The position numbers were made by a program, and so were the translations under genes. A stretch of DNA of 64,000 bases from positions 62,001 to 126,000 of the forward strand of contig NZ_JANIOF010000003.1 of assembly GCF_024733555.1 (NCBI RefSeq), given 5' to 3'. The notes under the pieces were generated by a model. The model was not told the origin of the DNA. It saw only the letters and a program-made list of their open reading frames with translations, and did not search any database. The stretch is from Paenibacillus sp. SC116 (lineage in GTDB: Bacteria; Bacillota; Bacilli; Paenibacillales; Paenibacillaceae). This document shows positions 44,059 to 53,180 of the stretch, piece by piece (the stretch's first letter is position 1; each line of letters opens with the position of its first letter).

Positions 44059-44832
44059 ATGGAATATCAAGCTCAATTCGATGGAATCGTTCAGGAGCAT
44101 TTGAACCAATTGCCCGCTGATGCAATACAGCAGATGCAAGATTCGTTTACGGAAAACGATGTCATTATTTTGGATTGCCTACTCCCAGAAGAGCTTCGCT
44201 TAGAAATGGAAAAGGAAGCAATGCAGATTCTATCCGAACATGGGAAACGAAGAGATCTTGTGATCAAGGAAACGGGTAATACTCCCCGACATTTTAATAG
44301 TGTCGGACGAGAATCCATCGCGCAACATGGCAAATTGATTCCTGCATTTTTCTCCTCTCAACCTATTCAATATTTCTTGTCGTCACTAAACAATGGGAAG
44401 ACAGTCCTCCCAGTCCCTTATCAACCAGAGGAATTTATTATTAATAGTCAACAGGCTACTGGCGATACACATGGATGGCATTGGGATGATTATACGTTTG
44501 CGCTAATTTGGATGGTGGAGGCACCTGGACCTAATGATGGGGCACTGATCGAGTATATACCGAAGACGGAATGGGATCGGGAGAATGCGGAGACATGTGT
44601 CCAGCAGATTCTTGATACAAATGAAGTGAAAAGCTTATATGTGCCGCAAGGATGCTGCTATTTTATGAAAGCCAACACAACTCTGCATAGAGTCAGTGCG
44701 CTAAAAAATGATTCCCGACGTACGGTCATTGTGTACACTTACGCCTCAAATGAGGATCTGCAAAAAGAAATCTCTCATGAGACGATGGAGCAGATTTGGG
44801 CAGAAGAGATTGTTGTCGTTCCTGCAAAATAA
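44059..44832 (+). CDS. BesD/HalD-like 2-oxoglutarate Fe(II) enzyme, predicted amino-acid hydroxylase
   Basis: 257 residues, ATG 44059 after GAGGAGG. The core sequence GDTHGWHWDDYTFALIW carries H141-x-D143, and His210 (TTLHRVSAL) completes the iron triad; an Arg (RR, 220-221) can hold 2-oxoglutarate. From memory of the family, the length, TGNTPRHFNSV and HGWHWDDY resemble BesD/HalD enzymes that act on free amino acids such as lysine. The halogenases have Gly in place of the Asp, so this Asp-containing protein should hydroxylate rather than chlorinate. The substrate might be the basic residue of module 4 or another precursor, which is inference. It lies between the exporter and NRPS 3. Confidence 0.7.
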   Translation: MEYQAQFDGIVQEHLNQLPADAIQQMQDSFTENDVIILDCLLPEELRLEMEKEAMQILSEHGKRRDLVIKETGNTPRHFNSVGRESIAQHGKLIPAFFSSQPIQYFLSSLNNGKTVLPVPYQPEEFIINSQQATGDTHGWHWDDYTFALIWMVEAPGPNDGALIEYIPKTEWDRENAETCVQQILDTNEVKSLYVPQGCCYFMKANTTLHRVSALKNDSRRTVIVYTYASNEDLQKEISHETMEQIWAEEIVVVPAK

Positions 44833-44876
44833 CCTTGAATAGCAAGGCAGCAGAATCGAGTGAAGGGGAGAGACCC

Positions 44877-47800
44877 ATGTCCATGAAGATCAGTGGCGAT
44901 ACACATGTGGGTAGTTATGAAGAGGAGGGAAGCTATGTTTTTCCTGCCTCTGATACGCAGAAACGACTATGGTATTTAGATGAACTAATTCCGAATAATC
45001 CAGCGTATCACCTCTCATTTCCGATGCGGGTGCACGGCAGATTACAAGTATCCGCATTCGTGGATAGCCTCAATGAACTTGTTCGCCGCCATGAGTCTTT
45101 TCGAACCCGATTTTTGTATAACGAAGGGGAGCTCGTACAAGTAGTTGCACCTATTTATACGTTGGAAGTGTCTATTGCTGTAGAAGAGGGATTGTCGGAG
45201 CAGGCAAGAATAGACCGAGCATTTGAAGTAGCGAGGGAAGAGGCGCGGCAGCCCTTTCATCTTTCACAAGGCCCGCTTTTGCGGGCATCTATAGTGAAAT
45301 TCAGCGACGAGGATTATGTTTTGTTGCTGACCATCCACCACATTATTATCGATGGCTGGTCAGTTGGTGTTATGCTCCAGGAACTTGAGGAAATGTATCA
45401 AGCGTTCTGTGAAGGGAACCCCGTTCAACTACCCGATCTGGAGCTGCAATATGGTGACTACTCGGTTTGGCAGCAGGAATGGCTGCAGTCTGAGGCATTC
45501 ACAGTACAGATGAACTACTGGCGCAATCGCCTGAAAGGTCATCATCCCGTGTTGGAGCTGCCACAGGATCATGTGTCTCAAGCGATGCACAGTGGTCGTG
45601 GAGGAAGCTATGAATTCCCCATACCCCATGTTGTGAGCACGGAATTGGCAGCAATCGGACAAGTAGCAAATGCAACCCACTTTATGGTGTACTTAGCTGC
45701 GTTTCAAGTCTTTCTGTATCGCTACAGCGGTCAAGATGATTTCTGCATCGGCACTTTGAACGCTAATCGTAATCAAGCTGGCCTAGAAGGAGTTATCGGG
45801 TGTTTCGTGAACACGCTAGTGCATCGGGCACAGATCAAGCGTGGCCACAGCTTCCGTGAAATTGCAGCGCAGGTTGCGGCGGAATGTTTGGAGATGTTTT
45901 CAAATGCCGAAATGCCCTTTGATAAAATTGTTGAAGAGATAGGTGATAAGAGAAACTTTCGTCACTCACCTTTATTTCAGGTGCTGTTTGAGTACTTAAA
46001 TGAAGGAAGTAGTGAAGATGAATTATCATTGCCGAATCTCTCATTTCGATCTATTAACATACCGGGGGAAACAGCGAAGTTCGATTTGTCGCTCTATATT
46101 CGTAATCAAGGCGGAGCATTTTCCGGTAAGTTAGAATACAATGCCGATCTGTTCCAACTTGAGACGATTGAAAGAATGGCAGGTCACTTTGTTCGAATGT
46201 TAGAGGGCATTGTAAGTGAGCCGGATCGTCCGATTGAACAAGTATCGCTGTTAACGAAGAGCGAGTGTCAGGCATTCACGATGGATGACCAAGAAATACG
46301 GAACGATCAAGAGCGTGAGTGTATTCATAAACGATTCGAACAGCAGGCGGAACGTACACCAGATGCAATTGCTGTAGAATCGGATGAAGGAGTCTACACC
46401 TATCGTGAATTGAATGAGCAGGCAAACCGTTTAGCTCATTATTTACGGCAGCAAGGGGTACACACAGAATCGTTGGTCGCGCTTTGTTTGGACCGATCAT
46501 TTGAGATGATTGTGACTATTCTCGGTGTACTTAAAGCAGGTGCTGCTTATGTACCCATTGACCCAGCTGCACCAGCCGATCGAGTTCAATTCATCTTGGA
46601 AGATGCCGACGCAGCTTTCATGCTTGTATGGAATGTCGAGCTGCCGCATTTACCTAGCAGGTCAGAAATTATTAATCTCAAACAGATTTTTCCGCAGCTA
46701 GCTGACTATCCAGCCAATAATCTGTCGATTGACGTCGAGCCATCCAACTTGGCTTATGTCATTTACACTTCAGGCTCTACGGGTAAACCTAAAGGTGTGC
46801 TCATTGAACATGCTAATGTGCATCGGTTATTTACGAAAACGGAGCATTGGTTTGCGTTTGGTGAACAAGATGTTTGGACGTTGTTTCATTCCTATGCATT
46901 TGATTTTTCTGTCTGGGAGATCTGGGGGGCTTTATTCTACGGTGGACGTCTCATCGTTGTACCTTACTGGGTGAGCCGCTCGCCAGAGTCCTTTTATCAG
47001 CTGCTTGTTGAGCGCAAAGTCACGGTATTAAATCAGACTCCATCGAGTTTTCGTCAGCTTATTCAAGTCGATAAACGTATGGATGCAGAATTGAGCTTGC
47101 GTTATGTCATTTTTGGTGGTGAGGCGCTTGATTTCCGCGTTCTTCGATCATGGATTGAGCGAAGAGGGGCTAAACAACCGGAATTAATTAATATGTACGG
47201 AATTACGGAAACTACGGTTCACGTCACGTATCGGGCCATCCATGAACATGATGTACTGGGGGAGTCGGGAAGTTACATCGGCAGTCCAATTCCGGATCTG
47301 AATGTTTACATATTGGATGATCAACTGCAGCCAGTTCCACTCGGTGTATATGGCGAAATGTATGTAGCTGGAGCAGGGTTGTCGCGGGGTTATCTCAACC
47401 GTCCAGAATTGACGTCGGAACGCTTCATCGCAAATCCCTATAGCAAAGGTTTACGCCAGAAGCTTTATAAGACAGGTGATGTGGCACGTCGATTAGCAAG
47501 TGGTGAGTTGGAATATCGCGGGCGTGCTGATACGCAGGTTAAAATACGCGGTTTTAGAATTGAACTTGGAGAGATCGAGTCTGTCTTGCTTCAACATCCG
47601 CAAGTTGCTGAGGCAGTCGTAGCCGTAAAGTCCTTCCATGGTGACAGCCAAGGGCTGGTAGGTTATGTGGTACTGGGCTCACCTGGAGATGAGCTAAGAA
47701 CGGATGACATCCGCAGTTTCTTAGCACAGCAACTTCCTGATTACATGGTGGTAGCCCAGGTCTTGGCCATCGACCGTATTCCACTTACGATCAATGGAAA

Positions 47801-50800
47801 AGTTGATGTACGTGCGCTGCCGGAGCCAAATGTTGAACGGGAAGGATTATCACATCGTTACGTGGAGCCTGCAACCGAAGAGGAAGTGCTCTTGGCAGAT
47901 ATCTGGTCGCAAGTGCTGCAGGTGGAGAGCATTGGTGTGACAGACCATTATTTCGAATTAGGTGGAGACTCCATTCGCAGCTTGCAGATTCTATATCAAG
48001 CTCGTGAGGCTGGGCTGAACTTCAGCATGCAGGATTTGTTTAAATATCCGACGATTCGAGGCTTGATCCATACACTCAAGCCAAACGTAATGGAGCAAAA
48101 AGAAGAAAGTGATTGGCTGTTGGAAGATGAAAGAGCAGGGTTGCCGGATTGGATTGAAGATGTGTATCCGATGTCACAGTCACAAATCGGCATGCTTTAT
48201 CACAGTAAACTTCAGTCAGATACACGGACATATCATAATGTGCATACCTTCAAGATAAGAGCGCCTTATAGCGAGTCCGCATGGATATATGCGGTGAAAG
48301 CTTTGATTGACCGACATCCTATTCTACGAACTTCCTTCGAACTAGTCCGCTTCCACACACCTATGCAACTTGTATATCGGAATATCGATTTGCCGCTTTC
48401 TTTTCACGACATTAGCCAATACAGCAGCGAGGAAAAAGAAGCACAGCTTGAGGCGTTTATTCTGAGCGAGCGTAATAACCATTTCGATTGGGCGAAAGCT
48501 CCGTTGATCCGATTTAGTGTGCATCGGTTGGACGACGATAGGTTTCAGCTTGGGATTACAGAGCACCATGCGATTTTGGATGGTTGGAGTGTCGCTACGA
48601 TGCAGGTCGAACTGTTCAACCTTTATTTGCATCATAGTGGCTTGTCACAGATGTTGCTGCAAGATTCTCCCGTTGTTACGTACAAAGATTTTATTCATTT
48701 GGAGTACGCAGCGATTCGATCTTCTGAAAGTCGGGAGTTCTGGAAGCGACAGCTTGATGGTATCACGATGAATAAACTTCCGAACTTGCCATCTTGGTCC
48801 AAAGCTCATGGGTCAGATATGAGTTCAGAGAGCATTGCGATTCCTGCTGTCTTATCCAAAAAACTGTTGGAACTAGCGCATAGATTACAGGTGCCTATCA
48901 AGAGTGTACTGCTAGCGGCGCACTTACGTATAATCTGCCTGCTCTGCAATCAGGTGGATATAACGACGGGTGTTGTATTTAACGGCAGGCCCGAACAGAG
49001 GGATAGTGAACGTGTGCTGGGGATGTTTCTTAATACCTTGCCGTTTCGTCTACAATTGCAATCCCATTCTTGGAGTCAACTCATTTATGACGTGTTTGAG
49101 CTTGAGCAGGATATGTTGGCACACCGCCATTATCCATTAGCGCAAATTCAACAGGATCAGAGCGGGTTGGAGTTGTTTGAGACCTTTTTTAACTTTACGA
49201 ACTTCCATGTGCTTCGAGAGCTGGAAGAGGTTACTCATATGGAGCTTCTTGATGAGAGATCGTATGCGGAAACGAGCTTCGCTTTTGGCGTAGAGTTTGG
49301 CGTAGATCCTGTGGTTTCTGACGTTCGGCTTGATTTGAGATGGGATCGTGTTCGGTTCTCTGACGAGCAGATAGAACGTATCGGCGGTTATTTCTTAACT
49401 GTGTTATGCAAAATGACAGACGACACGGATAGTGGATACATGGGGCTTCATCTTTTGTCGGAGGCGGAACAACAGTTCATGCATGTTTGGAACGAGACGG
49501 AACGAGCATATCCAGTCCATTGCCTTCATGAGCAGTTGGAGGCGCAAGTTCGCAGTACGCCAGAATCGATTGCCCTGCACTTTGAGGGGGTGGAGTGGAG
49601 CTATTATGATTTGAACGTGAAGGCAAATCAGATAGCTAACGCACTCAGAGAGCAGAACATTGGTGCTGAGGCACGAATAGGAATTTTGTTTGAACGATCA
49701 CTAGAGCTAGTAGCATCCTTATACGGAACGTTAAAAGCAGGCGGCGCATACGTGCCAATAGATCCGGAATTTCCTGAAGAGCGATTGGAATATCTGATCA
49801 TGGACTCTGGAATTGAGATATTGCTCGTACAGCGTAAGTGGAAGAGCATTGTGCCTCCGAGCAACACAGTAGTGCTGATAGTGGAAGATATTTTGAACGA
49901 AGCCGGGAATAAGGAGTTTGTCTGTGATGGTTATGACCCTGACAAGTTAGCGTATGTGCTGTACACGTCTGGTTCCACCGGCAATCCGAAAGGCGTCATG
50001 ATTACACACCGCAGCATCTCTAATCGTATTCAATGGATGCAGGAGGAGTATCGGTTAACAGCTGACGATAGTGTGATGCAAAAAACCCCTTACAGCTTTG
50101 ATGTATCCGTTTGGGAATTTTTTTGGCCGCTGCTTATAGGAGCTAAGCTTGTCATTGCTCGTGCCGGCGGACATAAAGAGCCACAATATTTGGCTGGACT
50201 GATTGCAGAACAACAGATAACTACTCTTCACTTTGTTCCTTCGATGTTGAGCTTGTTTATGGAACAAGCCTCTCCTGAAAAATGTCAAAGTCTTCGACGG
50301 GTATTTTGCAGTGGGGAGTCCTTACCTTTCCAAGTGCAGCAACAATTTCTCTATCGTTTTGACGCGAAACTGTACAATTTGTACGGTCCTACGGAAGCAA
50401 CAGTCGATGTTACGCATTGGGAGTGTCACAAGGAAAGTCCGTGGGAAGTGGTTCCAATAGGTCGCCCTGTCGCAAACACCCAAACGTATATTCTCGATGA
50501 CCATTTGCAAATGGTCCCGATAGGTACGCCTGGTGAATTATATATTGGCGGTGTGCAGGTAGGGCGCGGTTATCTCAATCGTGAGGAACTGACACGTGAG
50601 CGCTTCATCCAGGATCCATTCCGAATGGGAGGGAATCTTTACAAAACAGGCGATATGGCGCGTTTTTTACCGGATGGGAATATAGAGTATTTAGGTCGTA
50701 ACGACGATCAGGTGAAGATTTTCGGGGTGCGAATTGAGCTAGGAGAAATTGAGCGGGTATTAGCAGGACAGGATGATGTTCGTGAAGCTGTCGTTGTGGC

Positions 50801-52121
50801 GCTTAAAAACCCTAATGGAGAACCAACGCTTGTCGCTTATGTGGTTGCAGATGAGAGGGACGAAAAGGCGATTATGCAGCAAGCGAAAATTAAGTTGCCA
50901 CTCTATATGGTACCGAGACTAGTATTTCTAGATTCCGTCCCAGTCAACCATAACGGGAAAGCAGACCGCAAAGCCCTTATCGCTTTGGGAACAGGACAGA
51001 CGGATAAGAACGAACGTGCGTTGATTGCGCCTCGTAATGAGTTAGAAGCTGCATTGTTAGAAATCTGGGAACAAGTCCTGGGGCATACGTCTATTAGTAC
51101 GCAGGATCACTTTTTCCAGATTGGGGGCCATTCGATTGCCGCGGTTCGCCTCATGTCACGCATCACGAAACATTTTAACCTTGAACTTCCACTTTCTGTA
51201 CTCTTCGAACATGCTACTATTCAAGATCTTGCCTTGCTCATTCGACAGGAAAAAGACTTACCTGGGACAAGCTCAACGCTTATCAACTTCACGCCTCAGT
51301 CAAGCGGCTTGCCGATGTTCTTTGTCGTACATCCGATTGGCGGTAATTCCATCTGCTACGCAAGGTTGGCGGAGGAATTAGGGCAAACGTTCCATGTCTA
51401 TGGGCTGCAGTCACTTGGATTGGACGGTAACCATAAGCCTCAAACGAAAGTGGAAGAGATGGCGAACTCGTATATTCAAGCCATTCGCACCATTCAACCG
51501 CAAGGGCCGTACTATCTTGGCGGATGGTCTTTCGGTGGTGTGATCGCCTATGAGATCGTACGCCAGCTACAAACAGCGGGTGAAGAAATCGCCTTGCTCG
51601 CGATGTATGACAGCTTCGCTCCAATCGACATCCATCGCAGTAACGATGACGATAAGGAGCCGCTGTTGTACCGTTTTATTGAAGATATTGTAGGAACGAT
51701 CGGTAATGAAATATCCGTTCATCAAAGGGAAACCATTCATAGTTATGAGGATATGGATCAACTTTTACCTTTGTTGCAGGGATGGCATTGTATACCGCAG
51801 GATCTTGATCATCACAGGATGGGACGGTTGTACCAGGTGTTTGTAGCAAATGTGCAGGCTGAACGAGCATATATACCACAAGGCGTTCTACAAGTGCCTA
51901 CTTTGCTCATTACTGCTAATGAAGGGGAAATGTTGCCTGGGGATGATCTGACCTTGGGATGGCAGCACTTGATTCAAGCGCCGATTTGGAACTCGAGCAT
52001 CCTCTGTAGTCACTATTCGATGTTGATGCAACCGCATGTCACAGTTCTCGCAAACGAAATGAGGTTAGCATTTACCGAGCAGTTCAATTCGCAGCGATCC
52101 TTTGTAGATTATCAACTTTGA
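44877..52121 (+). CDS. NRPS 3: C-A(Thr)-T-C-A(Ser)-T-TE, termination synthetase
   Basis: 2414 residues from ATG 44877, after GAAGGGGAGA. The frame also opens at 44796, inside the oxygenase gene, but without a ribosome site. Order: C (about 20-455, IHHIIIDGWS near 155), A5 (about 480-980), T5 (GGDS near 1028), C (about 1090-1500, EHHAILDGWS near 1229), A6 (about 1530-2020), T6 (GGHS near 2082) and TE (about 2140-2410, GWSFGG near 2217, late His in CSHYSML). Pocket residues for A5 read DFWNIGMVHK, the standard Thr code. For A6 they read DVWHFSLVDK, identical to EntF for Ser. The second C domain begins EDVYPMSQSQIGMLYHS, a subtype that often starts YPLSPMQ. No epimerase is present. The TE releases the hexapeptide as an acid or a ring; a Thr or Ser hydroxyl, or a diamino side chain, could be the nucleophile. 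Confidence 0.93.
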   Translation: MSMKISGDTHVGSYEEEGSYVFPASDTQKRLWYLDELIPNNPAYHLSFPMRVHGRLQVSAFVDSLNELVRRHESFRTRFLYNEGELVQVVAPIYTLEVSIAVEEGLSEQARIDRAFEVAREEARQPFHLSQGPLLRASIVKFSDEDYVLLLTIHHIIIDGWSVGVMLQELEEMYQAFCEGNPVQLPDLELQYGDYSVWQQEWLQSEAFTVQMNYWRNRLKGHHPVLELPQDHVSQAMHSGRGGSYEFPIPHVVSTELAAIGQVANATHFMVYLAAFQVFLYRYSGQDDFCIGTLNANRNQAGLEGVIGCFVNTLVHRAQIKRGHSFREIAAQVAAECLEMFSNAEMPFDKIVEEIGDKRNFRHSPLFQVLFEYLNEGSSEDELSLPNLSFRSINIPGETAKFDLSLYIRNQGGAFSGKLEYNADLFQLETIERMAGHFVRMLEGIVSEPDRPIEQVSLLTKSECQAFTMDDQEIRNDQERECIHKRFEQQAERTPDAIAVESDEGVYTYRELNEQANRLAHYLRQQGVHTESLVALCLDRSFEMIVTILGVLKAGAAYVPIDPAAPADRVQFILEDADAAFMLVWNVELPHLPSRSEIINLKQIFPQLADYPANNLSIDVEPSNLAYVIYTSGSTGKPKGVLIEHANVHRLFTKTEHWFAFGEQDVWTLFHSYAFDFSVWEIWGALFYGGRLIVVPYWVSRSPESFYQLLVERKVTVLNQTPSSFRQLIQVDKRMDAELSLRYVIFGGEALDFRVLRSWIERRGAKQPELINMYGITETTVHVTYRAIHEHDVLGESGSYIGSPIPDLNVYILDDQLQPVPLGVYGEMYVAGAGLSRGYLNRPELTSERFIANPYSKGLRQKLYKTGDVARRLASGELEYRGRADTQVKIRGFRIELGEIESVLLQHPQVAEAVVAVKSFHGDSQGLVGYVVLGSPGDELRTDDIRSFLAQQLPDYMVVAQVLAIDRIPLTINGKVDVRALPEPNVEREGLSHRYVEPATEEEVLLADIWSQVLQVESIGVTDHYFELGGDSIRSLQILYQAREAGLNFSMQDLFKYPTIRGLIHTLKPNVMEQKEESDWLLEDERAGLPDWIEDVYPMSQSQIGMLYHSKLQSDTRTYHNVHTFKIRAPYSESAWIYAVKALIDRHPILRTSFELVRFHTPMQLVYRNIDLPLSFHDISQYSSEEKEAQLEAFILSERNNHFDWAKAPLIRFSVHRLDDDRFQLGITEHHAILDGWSVATMQVELFNLYLHHSGLSQMLLQDSPVVTYKDFIHLEYAAIRSSESREFWKRQLDGITMNKLPNLPSWSKAHGSDMSSESIAIPAVLSKKLLELAHRLQVPIKSVLLAAHLRIICLLCNQVDITTGVVFNGRPEQRDSERVLGMFLNTLPFRLQLQSHSWSQLIYDVFELEQDMLAHRHYPLAQIQQDQSGLELFETFFNFTNFHVLRELEEVTHMELLDERSYAETSFAFGVEFGVDPVVSDVRLDLRWDRVRFSDEQIERIGGYFLTVLCKMTDDTDSGYMGLHLLSEAEQQFMHVWNETERAYPVHCLHEQLEAQVRSTPESIALHFEGVEWSYYDLNVKANQIANALREQNIGAEARIGILFERSLELVASLYGTLKAGGAYVPIDPEFPEERLEYLIMDSGIEILLVQRKWKSIVPPSNTVVLIVEDILNEAGNKEFVCDGYDPDKLAYVLYTSGSTGNPKGVMITHRSISNRIQWMQEEYRLTADDSVMQKTPYSFDVSVWEFFWPLLIGAKLVIARAGGHKEPQYLAGLIAEQQITTLHFVPSMLSLFMEQASPEKCQSLRRVFCSGESLPFQVQQQFLYRFDAKLYNLYGPTEATVDVTHWECHKESPWEVVPIGRPVANTQTYILDDHLQMVPIGTPGELYIGGVQVGRGYLNREELTRERFIQDPFRMGGNLYKTGDMARFLPDGNIEYLGRNDDQVKIFGVRIELGEIERVLAGQDDVREAVVVALKNPNGEPTLVAYVVADERDEKAIMQQAKIKLPLYMVPRLVFLDSVPVNHNGKADRKALIALGTGQTDKNERALIAPRNELEAALLEIWEQVLGHTSISTQDHFFQIGGHSIAAVRLMSRITKHFNLELPLSVLFEHATIQDLALLIRQEKDLPGTSSTLINFTPQSSGLPMFFVVHPIGGNSICYARLAEELGQTFHVYGLQSLGLDGNHKPQTKVEEMANSYIQAIRTIQPQGPYYLGGWSFGGVIAYEIVRQLQTAGEEIALLAMYDSFAPIDIHRSNDDDKEPLLYRFIEDIVGTIGNEISVHQRETIHSYEDMDQLLPLLQGWHCIPQDLDHHRMGRLYQVFVANVQAERAYIPQGVLQVPTLLITANEGEMLPGDDLTLGWQHLIQAPIWNSSILCSHYSMLMQPHVTVLANEMRLAFTEQFNSQRSFVDYQL

Positions 52122-52144
52122 ATGATGAGTGGGAGGGAATAGGC

Positions 52145-53176
52145 ATGTTTAACGGAGCCTTGGAAGGTAGATTAATAGAAGCAACTCACCCTATTCGACA
52201 GCATGTACTGGCGGTAGCACTATATCATCTTTTTGACACAGGCTTGTTTGATGCTTTGAACGGAGTGGAACCGACTACGGCAGCACAGTGTGCAGAACAT
52301 CTTAGAATGGATGAGTCCAAATTAACAGGATTCTTTAAGTATTTGAAAGTGGAGGGGATCATAGAGGAGCAAGGAGAAACATATATGCTGACGAGCAAAG
52401 GCCAGGAGTACTCCGATTTTAGAGCCTGGTATATTATGTTGATCGGTGGATATGCCAACACCTTCTTTCAAATAGGGGAGAAGCTGTATCAAAATTCTGG
52501 CTGGGCCACTCGTGATGCGATGAAAGTCGGCGTGGGCTCTTGCGGGATTAGCCATTATGATGCGATTCCACTCACTAGCAGCCTAATGAAGCAAGTCGAA
52601 AATGGGTGCAGTAAATTGCTTGACCTTGGTTGTGGCAATGGTATGTACCTCGTTGAGTTCTGCAAACAATTCCCTTCCATTGAAGCATGGGGTACAGAGC
52701 CGAGCGTTGGTGGTTATCAGGAAGCGAAGCGCCTCATTCAGGAGAGTGGATTGGCTGAACGGGTACGTATATCGAACTTTGGGGCGATTGAATTCTTTGA
52801 GCAGGATATTGATTATGAACCAGACTTTATCGTTCTTGGATTCGTCTTACATGAAATTCTCGGTCAAGAGGGTGAGGATGGAGTCATCCAGTTTCTTAAT
52901 ACCGTCACCACACGCTATCCAGATATCAATATGATTATTATCGAAGTGGATAACCGTATTGATGATCCAGCTATTATGCGCCATGGCCTCTCGCTTGCTT
53001 ACTACAATCCTTACTATTTATTACATTACTTCACCGAACAAAAGCTTGAAACAGAATCTTATTGGGACAATCTCTTTGATCGCTGTGGTCTGGAAATCGT
53101 CGCCAAGGAGTCAACAGATCCGAATATCGACTCCACAGGTCTCGAGATTGGCTACTTGTTAAAGAAGCGAGGGTGA
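52145..53176 (+). CDS. SAM-dependent methyltransferase, 2-ketoarginine methyltransferase-like
   Basis: 343 residues from ATG 52145, 7 bases after GGGAGGG; a TTG at 52118 overlaps the NRPS 3 stop but lacks a site. An N-terminal winged-helix dimerisation part (HVLAVALYHLFDTGLFDAL, LRMDESKLTGFFKYL) precedes a class I methyltransferase domain with motif I LLDLGCGNGMYL. The overall layout resembles MrsA of Pseudomonas syringae, which methylates C3 of 2-ketoarginine. The next gene is an aminotransferase, as needed to interconvert Arg and 2-ketoarginine, which supports this reading. Another keto-acid or O-methyltransferase role is possible. Confidence 0.6.
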   Translation: MFNGALEGRLIEATHPIRQHVLAVALYHLFDTGLFDALNGVEPTTAAQCAEHLRMDESKLTGFFKYLKVEGIIEEQGETYMLTSKGQEYSDFRAWYIMLIGGYANTFFQIGEKLYQNSGWATRDAMKVGVGSCGISHYDAIPLTSSLMKQVENGCSKLLDLGCGNGMYLVEFCKQFPSIEAWGTEPSVGGYQEAKRLIQESGLAERVRISNFGAIEFFEQDIDYEPDFIVLGFVLHEILGQEGEDGVIQFLNTVTTRYPDINMIIIEVDNRIDDPAIMRHGLSLAYYNPYYLLHYFTEQKLETESYWDNLFDRCGLEIVAKESTDPNIDSTGLEIGYLLKKRG

Positions 53177-53180
53177 AGAG

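Noticed and set aside
44059-44832. 2-oxoglutarate enzyme as a halogenase
   Set aside because: The Asp of the HxD motif is present; halogenases of this type have Gly (or Ala) there.
48100-49600. Second C-like domain of NRPS 3 as an epimerase
   Set aside because: It has a full EHHAILDGWS condensation motif and lies before an A domain rather than after a carrier as an extra unit, so it is a condensation domain.
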